A DNA stretch of 64,000 nt from Actinomadura spongiicola (GTDB lineage: Bacteria > Actinomycetota > Actinomycetes > Streptosporangiales > Streptosporangiaceae): contig NZ_QVNQ01000003.1 of the NCBI RefSeq assembly GCF_003432485.1, forward strand, positions 1-64,000, written 5' to 3'. The notes below the pieces were generated by a model that was not told where the DNA came from, searched no databases, and worked only from the letters and a program-made list of their open reading frames with translations. A program made the translations under genes and the position numbers. The number at the start of each line of letters is the position of its first letter. The stretch's first letter is position 1. Shown piece by piece: positions 57,687-64,000 of this stretch.

Positions 57687-60600
57687 GGCCGAACTGAAGG
57701 GCCACGGCGACCAGATGCCCGACGGGAACGACGTCGACCGTGTTCAGCCACTTGGGCCTGCCGTCGCGTCGTTCGCTGAGCAGGGCGAGGTCGACCTCGG
57801 ACACTGCGGTCTCGGGGAATCGTTCTGGCTCGATCTCATCAATCCCCAGGCTGGTGGCCCGCCTGGCGACCTGACGGGGCGTGGCTCCGGTGAGATACGC
57901 ATTCCAGAGCACATGCCCTGGACTGGTGCCGATTTCCCCTGGCGTCCAACTCCAGTCATTTGGGTTCGGATGGCGGTCCGGCTGGAGGTGAACTTCGTTG
58001 AACCCTAGGAGAATCGAGTCGGACGGCAACGCGCGCAGTACCCTCCGGCTATCGATTTGGGTCTCCTCGGTAAGCCGCCACTGCTTCCCGTGGGCCGCGA
58101 GTCGCCATAGCAGCACATGGTCGGCCACATAAGTTCCGAAGTCGGACGACCAATAGCTGGGGGCCTCGTCCAACGACCGCTGTTCACCTTCGTCGCCGTC
58201 GAGAATGAGATGGGAGTCTTGCAGGAAACATCCGTGGCGAGGGATGTCCAACGTGCTCATTCTCGTCCGGAAGACCCGGCCGGTCTCGGCGGCGGCTTCG
58301 CTGATGAGGTCGCCGAGCCTGGGACTGGCTTCCGTGACGTTGCTCAGCCAGCGCACATCAAGCAGTTTCTTCCCCGTGGTCAAAAGCTCGTCCACCGCCG
58401 ACCGCAGCAGTCGTTCGACGTCGTCCGCGACGTCGGAAAGGACTTTCCTCCGGTCCACTGAGAGCCGTTCGGGTGCACGTTCGCCGGTGAGGTTGACGAC
58501 CACACCGTGCAGGGTTCCGTCCCTTAGCCCGGCGAAGACTCCGCGCCGAACGCTCGGCCGAACGTAGATGCCGTCGACGAGCAGACCTCCCCCTTGCTCA
58601 CACCAGATCACCTGACCACCGTCGTCGTCTTTCCATGGCACGAGTTCGCCGTGCGCGTCGAGCCCGTCGGTCTCCCAGGATGGGCGGGAGCGAGGGCGCA
58701 ATTCGCCGGGCTTCCAGATTTCCCGTTGGGAACCGTGCTCGGCGATGGTCGCGAACTCGGCGATCCCGAGGAGGCGGCGCAGTTCCTCGACACAGGACGG
58801 AGCGGTCTCGTTCTCCCGCAGGTAGAGCTTCACCGTGGTGCCGGAAGAACGGTCGGTGGGGAGGTGCTCGATGCGGAACAGGTGGCCTGGGCCGAAGATC
58901 GAGACCTTCAGCGTCGGATGGGGACGGTGGCCGCGGTCGAAGGGGCGGGTGACGACCTCTATCTCGTCGGCGATCATGAAGTAGCTGAGGACGCCGATAC
59001 CGAAGCGGCTGTTGGCATGGAACGGGACGGGCGGGTCGGCGCTCTTCCAGTCGGCCGACTCGACCAGGAATTCGGTGGTGTCGGTGAAGCGGGTGCCTGC
59101 CTGGGAGAAGACGTCGGTGAGGACGGCCTCGGTCATTCCGATTCCGTTGTCGCGGCATTCGAGGTAGGGGCGGCCGTCCGCGTCCACGCCCTGGGTGAAC
59201 TGGATACGGCCTTCCCAGCCGTCCAGCCAGTCGCCTTGGCTGCGATAGGCGTGGCGGGCGCGACGGTACCGGCAGGCGTCGAGCGCGTTCTGGTACAGCT
59301 CGCGAATGGCCAGGCCACGGTCCTGGTAGAGCTGCTCCCCCATCAGCAGTTCCTGGACGCGCCGCTCGTCCAACCGGAATCGGCTGACACGTTGGAAGAG
59401 GAGACGCCCGTCATCGTCGGTGCCCGGCCTGACGTCGTCGGCGGACGCGCGGGCGGGTAGTCCCGTGAGCCCCTGCATCGTGGAGTGGTCCCCGCAGCTC
59501 TGCCTGACCGTGTGCAGCAGGGCGTCGACCTGGCTCGCGTATTGGCGCAGCCCTTCGAGTTCGGCGGCGTGGTGGCAGTCCGCGCGTAGGACGAGACAGT
59601 CCGTTTGGAGCACCCATTTCGCTCGGCTCATCGCGGTTCTCCGCAACTCACCCAGGTCGACGGGATGGGGAATGCCCAGATGGCGGACGACGATGTCCGG
59701 AAGCCGGACGAGATCAAGCGTGAGGGCGTAGGTGACGGTGAGCACCTGCCCGATCAACAGTTCCCTGACGCGCTGTTCGTAGGGCTCACCCACGAACAGG
59801 ACCGTCTCGAACTGCGGGGCGTTCTTCCGGTCGGTGTCCCCCAGTTCGGAGAGGTCTCGGCGCAGAGCGGCGAGGAAGCGCTGGACGGTCTTCGCGTCCA
59901 GTACCTCGTCCCGCAGGCGGTCGTCAGCGATCTCCGTCTCATTCAGCATGTCACGGACGGCAGGCAGGGCATATGCCTGCGGATAGCGGGCCGCCCAGCG
60001 GTGGAACAACCACCAGCCGATCTCCGTGCCTGCGGAGTCGCGGTCGGGGAGAGTGCGGGCACGTGCGCGATCCACCAGCTCCCGCTGTCCGCCGAGGAAG
60101 GTCTCGTACTCGCGGCGCGCCCCGTAACCGCCGTTGGAGCCGAGGTCGAGCGGGCGGATGCCGCGGTGCGTGGCGAGCGTTCTGGCCATGTGCGTGTGGT
60201 GCAGGAGCGGGACGAGCACGAGCAGAGCCGCCTCGGCCGGAGAAAGATCGCACAGGGACTCCGCGAACCGGGTGCGCAGGAGCCAGTCCGTTCGCTTGCT
60301 GAAGCGGGCGGCCAGTTCCGTGTCCAGCCAGGGGTCGTCGGCCAGGGCCGCCTCACTCTCGCCGCTCAGAACGCCCAGGCGCCCGGCGAGGCCGATGCTC
60401 GCGTCCCTGAAGGCGGAGGCGTCGCGCTGCGGGTCGACCAGCGTCCACGCGATGTGCCCGGAGATGTGCTCGGCCCACGGGTGCGGGGACGCGGCGGCCA
60501 CCTTGGCGGGCGGCACCTGCTCGAAGAGCCGTAGGGCAGCGCGCGCATCGTCCTCTCCCCCACCGAGGGCGCGGACGAGGGCGGCGAGTTGACGGTCGTC

Positions 60601-60789
60601 GACCGGACGCCTCCGTCCACGGAGGATGTCGTTGACGCGGGACGGCGACGAGAGGTTCATCGCGGCGCCGATGTCGCGGAGGCTCTTTCGGCCGTTGTCT
60701 TGGTGGACGGTGTCCAGGAGTTCCAACAATCGCTGGTACGGGCCACCCTCCGGCCAGGCCGTGCGATCGATCCGATGTCCGCCCGTCAC
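57625..60789 (-). CDS. HTH - Hsp90-type ATPase - wHTH protein of predicted conflict-system class (N-terminal part, frame broken at its end)
   Basis: A 1054-residue protein. Residues about 30-75 resemble an XRE-like HTH (SLRDIGAAMNLSSPSRVNDI). Residues about 100-420 are a helical domain that may be the inactive HD (iHD) module described for such systems. The Hsp90/GHKL ATPase follows: N box IRELYQNALDACR (about 495), ECRDNGIGMTEAV (about 546), SRFGIGVLSYFMIADEIEV (about 597) and SGTTVKLYL. Residues from about 940 start the wHTH repeats (GHVLWNAYLTGATPRQVARR; GHLVAVALQFGHGMRELAAR), and the second repeat stops abruptly at RLFFP. The missing half lies in the +1 frame behind a T7 run. Predicted role: ATP-driven sensor or assembly platform in biological conflict; untested. 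Confidence 0.85.
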   Translation of the reverse strand: MTGGHRIDRTAWPEGGPYQRLLELLDTVHQDNGRKSLRDIGAAMNLSSPSRVNDILRGRRRPVDDRQLAALVRALGGGEDDARAALRLFEQVPPAKVAAASPHPWAEHISGHIAWTLVDPQRDASAFRDASIGLAGRLGVLSGESEAALADDPWLDTELAARFSKRTDWLLRTRFAESLCDLSPAEAALLVLVPLLHHTHMARTLATHRGIRPLDLGSNGGYGARREYETFLGGQRELVDRARARTLPDRDSAGTEIGWWLFHRWAARYPQAYALPAVRDMLNETEIADDRLRDEVLDAKTVQRFLAALRRDLSELGDTDRKNAPQFETVLFVGEPYEQRVRELLIGQVLTVTYALTLDLVRLPDIVVRHLGIPHPVDLGELRRTAMSRAKWVLQTDCLVLRADCHHAAELEGLRQYASQVDALLHTVRQSCGDHSTMQGLTGLPARASADDVRPGTDDDGRLLFQRVSRFRLDERRVQELLMGEQLYQDRGLAIRELYQNALDACRYRRARHAYRSQGDWLDGWEGRIQFTQGVDADGRPYLECRDNGIGMTEAVLTDVFSQAGTRFTDTTEFLVESADWKSADPPVPFHANSRFGIGVLSYFMIADEIEVVTRPFDRGHRPHPTLKVSIFGPGHLFRIEHLPTDRSSGTTVKLYLRENETAPSCVEELRRLLGIAEFATIAEHGSQREIWKPGELRPRSRPSWETDGLDAHGELVPWKDDDGGQVIWCEQGGGLLVDGIYVRPSVRRGVFAGLRDGTLHGVVVNLTGERAPERLSVDRRKVLSDVADDVERLLRSAVDELLTTGKKLLDVRWLSNVTEASPRLGDLISEAAAETGRVFRTRMSTLDIPRHGCFLQDSHLILDGDEGEQRSLDEAPSYWSSDFGTYVADHVLLWRLAAHGKQWRLTEETQIDSRRVLRALPSDSILLGFNEVHLQPDRHPNPNDWSWTPGEIGTSPGHVLWNAYLTGATPRQVARRATSLGIDEIEPERFPETAVSEVDLALLSERRDGRPKWLNTVDVVPVGHLVAVALQFGHGMRELAARLEDYGHRLFFP
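57632..57638 (-). repeat. T7 homopolymer at the frame break
   Basis: Seven T residues (minus strand) occur exactly where the wHTH repeat leaves one frame and continues in the next. With six T the codons run on as AGG-CTT-TTT-TCC-CGT, restoring one reading frame through all seven repeats. Such tracts are rare in this GC-rich DNA. Confidence 0.85.
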
Positions 60790-60934
60790 GTACGCCTCCC
60801 AACGCCGTCCGAAACGTATCTACACGCTCCCGTAGACGGCAGACCACCCGAACCGCACAACGGCCGATTAGGGACGCACCGTTCGGCAACAACCTGCTGG
60901 ACGGAACAGCCACTGATCGCAAGGGGGCACAGCC

Positions 60935-61120
60935 ATGGGCAAGAAGGACGAGGCGAACGATCGGGGCCCCGGGGCCAGTTCGGGGCTGGAGGACCAGCCG
61001 CACGAGCGGGTCGTCCCGGGTACCGAGAGCGCGGAGGAGGGCTACGAGTCCGACGCCGAAAGCGGCACGCGTGAGGGCGACCCGACCGCCGGGGTCGAGC
61101 GCGCTCCCGACGAGTCGTGA
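60935..61120 (+). CDS. Small acidic hydrophilic protein of unknown function
   Basis: A 61-residue protein starting at ATG 60935, with AAGGGGG upstream. It is highly charged and without hydrophobic core (KKDEANDRGPGASS, EEGYESDAESGTREG), so it is probably disordered. Its stop overlaps the GTG of the SDR gene (GTGA), which argues that it is translated and coupled to that enzyme. No family is recognised. It is divergent from the Hsp90-like gene, with 145 bp between them. Confidence 0.6.
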   Translation: MGKKDEANDRGPGASSGLEDQPHERVVPGTESAEEGYESDAESGTREGDPTAGVERAPDES

Positions 61121-61911
61121 CCTACGACCGGATCGCCATCATCACGGGCGCCGATTCCGGTATCGGCAAGGCGACGGCCGTCGCCCTGGCCCGGAAGGGG
61201 TTCGACGTCGGGATCACCTACCGGTCGGACCGTGAAGGGGCCGAGGGGACGGCACGGGAGGTCGAGGCGGAGGGACGGCGCGCCGCCGTCCGGCAGCACG
61301 ACCTGACAGATCCCGAACGGGCGGCCGGGGCCGTTGACGAACTGGCCGACGAACTGGGCGGCCTCGGCGTCCTCGTCAACAACGCCGGAACGGGAAGCAT
61401 GCGCCACCTCCTCGACATGGACTTCGAGGAGTGGCGGGAGGTCATTTCCGTCGATCTCGACGGCGCGTTCCTGTGCTCGCAGCGAGCCGCCCGCCGGATG
61501 GTGCGGAGAGGCGAGGGCGGCCGCATCGTCAACGTGACCAGCGTCCACGAGGAGTATCCCCGCATCGGCGCCGGACCGTATTGCGCCGCCAAAGGCGGGT
61601 TGAAGATGCTGGCGAGAACCCTGGCGTTGGAGCTGTCCGAGCACGGGATCACCGTGAACACCGTCGCGCCGGGCGAGATCGCGACGCCGATGACCGGGCA
61701 GCATGACGAACCGCCGAGGCCGGACAGCCGGGCCGGGTATCCGCTGGCCCGGCCCGGCCACGCCCGCGAGGTCGCGGACGCGATCGCGTTCCTCGCCGCC
61801 CCAGAAGCGGCCTACATCACAGGCTCGTCCCTGTTCGTGGACGGCGGCCTCGTCCTCATGGGCCCGCAGGCAGCCGGAGCCCTCACGTCCGCAGACTGGC
61901 GCCAGGGGTGA
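61117..61911 (+). CDS. Short-chain dehydrogenase/reductase (SDR)
   Basis: A 264-residue classical SDR from GTG 61117. The cofactor loop is ITGADSGIGKATA and the structural motif NNAGTGS. Catalytic residues are S in VTSVHEEYP and Y-x-x-x-K in YCAAKGGLKML. PGEIATPMTG and ITGSSLFVDGG follow as in 3-oxoacyl-reductase/glucose-dehydrogenase-like members. The residues after the first glycine loop (YRSDREG) suggest NADP preference. Coupled to the small acidic protein gene upstream. Substrate unknown. Confidence 0.92.
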   Translation: MTYDRIAIITGADSGIGKATAVALARKGFDVGITYRSDREGAEGTAREVEAEGRRAAVRQHDLTDPERAAGAVDELADELGGLGVLVNNAGTGSMRHLLDMDFEEWREVISVDLDGAFLCSQRAARRMVRRGEGGRIVNVTSVHEEYPRIGAGPYCAAKGGLKMLARTLALELSEHGITVNTVAPGEIATPMTGQHDEPPRPDSRAGYPLARPGHAREVADAIAFLAAPEAAYITGSSLFVDGGLVLMGPQAAGALTSADWRQG

Positions 61912-61955
61912 GGACCGCCGCCGTCTTCACTCACCTCGCGGCAGGCGTGAGCCGA

Positions 61956-62153
61956 TCAGTTGCCCAGCGGCGACCGAAGACAGTGAAGAAGAGCCGCCCA
62001 CTCGTCCCGAGTCAACGCCAAGATCGGCCCGGCGCCCTGAGCCTTGGTATCGCGGACACCGATCATGCCATCCGCCGAGCGTCCCACCTCAACGCAGGAT
62101 TCGCCGGGATCGCTGTGACGTGACTTACGCCATTGAGCGTACTTCTTGGTCAT
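61956..62153 (-). CDS. DUF397 protein (partner of a broken XRE gene)
   Basis: A 65-residue DUF397 protein: YAQWRKSRHSDPGESCVEVG, MIGVRDTKAQGAGPILAL, TRDEWAALLHCL. Its ATG overlaps the stop of the original XRE/DUF5753 frame (ATGA), the normal coupled arrangement. The upstream partner has since lost its frame, so the antagonist or co-factor pair is no longer complete and this gene may be expressed poorly or be on its way to loss. Confidence 0.88.
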   Translation of the reverse strand: MTKKYAQWRKSRHSDPGESCVEVGRSADGMIGVRDTKAQGAGPILALTRDEWAALLHCLRSPLGN

Positions 62154-62885
62154 ACAGGGGGCCCTATCTTGTCAGTTAGCCTCTTCGCGGTCTCGGTCAG
62201 TAGCGCCAGGCTGTCCTCGGGGGCAAGCGCTGCCTGAGCGAGACCCTCATACCTCTGTCTATAACGTTTCACCTCGCGGCGCTCGGTGTGAACCAAGTCC
62301 GTGGTGTGCGTCGCGATGACAGCCATTGGCGGGTCTGCGAGTCCGGGAACGTGAACAGGGAGAACGTCACCTTCGGGAGAAGCGCGTCGGCAATATACGC
62401 GTCCACAGGAAGTATCCGCACAGCCAGCCTGGGCTCTGCGGCGACCAGATCGGCTATATGGGTCAGCTGAGCAGCCACGATCGATGGCGCCACGTTGAGG
62501 CGACGAGTGATCACCTCATCGATGATGAACTCGTAGGTCGGGCCGTCCGGGCGTAGGACCGTCTTCAGGCGCCGAATTCGAGGTCGGCGTAGAGCCGTTG
62601 GCGGGGTCCCATGGATTGTCTATAGCGGTCCCACCAGCCCTTGACCGCGGCCTCGTGGGCGAGGCGTATGATTCTCTCCCACTCCTCACCTGTGACGCCG
62701 AGGATGTCGAGTATCGACATGACGACGGCGACGTCGGGGCGACCGGCGGCTGTTTCGAGACGGCTGATCTTCGTACGTGAGTAGTAGAGGCGTTTGGCGA
62801 GGTCCTCGGTGAGGATGCCGTGCTCCTCGCGGAGCGCTCGCAGCTCGGTGGCGAGTTTTAGGCGGCGTACGTACGGGCTGACCAT
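62150..62885 (-). pseudogene. XRE/DUF5753 regulator, disrupted by deletion and frameshifts
   Basis: The start (ATG 62885, good ribosome site) encodes an intact XRE HTH (ELRALREEHGILTEDLAKRL, SRTKISRLE) and the beginning of DUF5753 (WWDRYRQSM, YADLEFGA), then hits TGA near 62565. The protein resumes in another frame (RPDGPTYEFIIDEVITRRLN, LLPKVTFSLFTFPDSQTRQW) to about 62330, and in a third frame ends TDLVHTERREVKRYRQRYEG...LTDKIGPPV at 62150. About 40 residues usually present between the first two parts are missing. Total length is about 245 codons instead of about 280. Base composition looks less GC-rich than the surroundings. Confidence 0.85.
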
Positions 62886-63034
62886 GGCGAACCCCCGGGG
62901 AGCAGGAACGTAATCGTCTCACTACCCTATGTACACGAGATGTGCTTCTCACGCGGGGAAATCAGTGGATCGCCAGGCCGAACATGGCCATGAATTCTTT
63001 CGAACACTAAACAAATGGTGTTAATGGGCCGAAT

Positions 63035-63062
63035 GCCCTCGCGTCTGTGGGGACGCGAGGGC
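63035..63062. terminator. Terminator downstream of gnd
   Basis: A perfect 11-bp stem, GCCCTCGCGTC (63035-63045) with GACGCGAGGGC (63052-63062), has a 6-nt loop. It is 12 bp after the stop of the 6-phosphogluconate dehydrogenase gene on the minus strand. Confidence 0.88.
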
Positions 63063-63074
63063 TGCGCCAGCGGG

Positions 63075-64000
63075 TCAGGAGGTGATTTCGGTGCGGTCGG
63101 CGCCCCAGAGGGTGTGGTAGGTGCCTTCGCGGTCTACGCGGCGGTAGGTGTGGGCGCCGAAGTAGTCGCGTTGGCCCTGGGTGAGGGCGGCGGGGAGGCG
63201 CTTGGCCCGGAGTGAGTCGTAGTAGGCGAGGGCGGTGGAGAAGCCGGGGGCCGGGATGCCCAGTTTCGCGGCCGTGGCGACCACCTCGCGCCAGGCGTCC
63301 TGGGCGTCGCCGACCGCTTCGGTGAAGTGGGGGTCGGTGAGGAGGGTGGGGGTCCGCGGGTCGGCCTCGTAGGCGGCGCGGATGCGGTCGAGGAAGCGGG
63401 CGCGGATGATGCAGCCGCCGCGCCAGATGGTGGCCATCGCGCCGAGGTCGACGTTCCAGCCGTATTCGGCACTGCCCGCCTGGATCTCGTGGAAGCCCTG
63501 CGCGTAGGCGACGATCTTGGACGCGTACAGGGCCTTCTCGACGGCGTCGGGGAGGGTGGACGCGGCGGCACCGCGGGACGGGCCCGGGAGACCCTGGGCG
63601 GCTTCACGGAGGGCGGCGTGGCCGGAGACGGAGCGGGCGAAGACGGCCTCGGCGATGCCGCCCACGGGGACGCCGAGGTCGAGGGCGGTCTGAACGGTCC
63701 AGCGGCCGGTGCCCTTCTGCTCGGCCTGGTCGAGGACGACGTCCACGAACGGGCGGCCGGTCGCGGCGTCGGTGTGCGCGAGGACCTCGGCGGTGATCTC
63801 GATGAGGTAGGACTCCAGGCGGCCGGTGTTCCAGGTGCGGAAGACCTCGGCGATCTCGGCGGGCTCCAGGCCCGCGCCATGGCGGAGCAGATCGTAGGAT
63901 TCGGCGATCAACTGCATATCGGCGTATTCAATGCCGTTGTGCACCATTTTTACGAAATGTCCAGCGCCGTCGGGGCCGACATGGGCGCAGCATGGGGTTC
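63075..64000 (-). CDS. gnd: 6-phosphogluconate dehydrogenase, decarboxylating (5' part off the right edge)
   Basis: The C-terminal 308 residues are visible; the frame runs off the window. It contains TPCCAHVGPDGAGHFVKMVH, NGIEYADMQLIAESYDLLRH (the active-site Lys-Met-Val-His-Asn-Gly-Ile-Glu-Tyr signature), DQAEQKGTGRWTVQTALDLG, and AMATIWRGGCIIRARFLDRI. The long C-terminal all-helical domain with DYFGAHTYRRVDREGTYHT shows the large (about 480-residue) dimeric type. It oxidises 6-phosphogluconate to ribulose-5-phosphate, CO2 and NADPH in the pentose phosphate pathway. A terminator follows the stop. Confidence 0.95.
   Translation of the reverse strand, partial: TPCCAHVGPDGAGHFVKMVHNGIEYADMQLIAESYDLLRHGAGLEPAEIAEVFRTWNTGRLESYLIEITAEVLAHTDAATGRPFVDVVLDQAEQKGTGRWTVQTALDLGVPVGGIAEAVFARSVSGHAALREAAQGLPGPSRGAAASTLPDAVEKALYASKIVAYAQGFHEIQAGSAEYGWNVDLGAMATIWRGGCIIRARFLDRIRAAYEADPRTPTLLTDPHFTEAVGDAQDAWREVVATAAKLGIPAPGFSTALAYYDSLRAKRLPAALTQGQRDYFGAHTYRRVDREGTYHTLWGADRTEITS

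Overview
The window is 64 kb of very high-GC DNA with GTG starts, tight gene packing and gene families typical of filamentous actinomycetes: Lsr2, DUF397 with XRE partners, DUF574 methyltransferases, DUF5999, an anti-sigma-type ATPase, an ECF41-type sigma factor and a QcrB with a PDWY motif. A member of the Streptosporangiales (for example Thermomonosporaceae) fits best, but this is inference from gene content. No rRNA, CRISPR array or prophage was seen. There is one tRNA (Gly-TCC) and the tail of one IS982-type transposase at the left edge.

1-10.6 kb is a patchwork of regulator-plus-target units: MarR with F420 oxidoreductase and nucleotidyltransferase, an MFS transporter fused to a coiled coil and winged helix, MerR, two divergent MarR genes, GNAT, a DUF574 methyltransferase, and an amidohydrolase divergent from TetR. 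Most of these have readable palindromic operators. 10.7-14.8 kb holds a second DUF574 methyltransferase followed after 10 bp by a NACHT-LRR protein, a bacterial NLR relative. 15-26 kb carries DHA2 efflux, acyl-CoA ligase, a DUF397/anti-sigma ATPase divergent pair, OtsA, DoxX/MarR, an FAD oxidase and an overlapping DedA-histidine kinase-response regulator operon.

26-36.4 kb contains two paralogous small membrane proteins around a DUF5999 gene, YdcF, an ArsR-SRPBCC fusion, PepSY with a two-component system, acyl-CoA dehydrogenase, tRNA-Gly, an unlisted 49-aa LPFR-type peptide, a HemK-like methyltransferase and a secreted-protein/PrsW pair. 36.4-44.2 kb has a lone cytochrome b (QcrB type) overlapping tail to tail with cytochrome oxidase subunit I, then PEBP, Zn-alcohol dehydrogenase and a large catalase. 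44.6-55.8 kb has tandem Lsr2 paralogs, metallo-hydrolase, a CorC-like pair, an HTH/ClpN pair, glycolate-oxidase-like protein, ECF41 sigma factor, nitrilase and a Ski2-like helicase.

56-61 kb is the most unusual part: an HD phosphohydrolase and a large HTH / Hsp90-type ATPase / tandem-wHTH protein of the predicted conflict-system kind. Its reading frame is broken at a T7 homopolymer, and the repeat continues in the next frame. The right end has an SDR, a DUF397 gene whose XRE/DUF5753 partner is a pseudogene, and the 3' part of 6-phosphogluconate dehydrogenase, which runs off the edge.

The best candidates for an immune or conflict role are the NACHT-LRR gene and the split Hsp90-like gene. The best candidate for an undescribed family is the pair of small membrane proteins sharing an EEYLA-LAD-W-DEYL motif.
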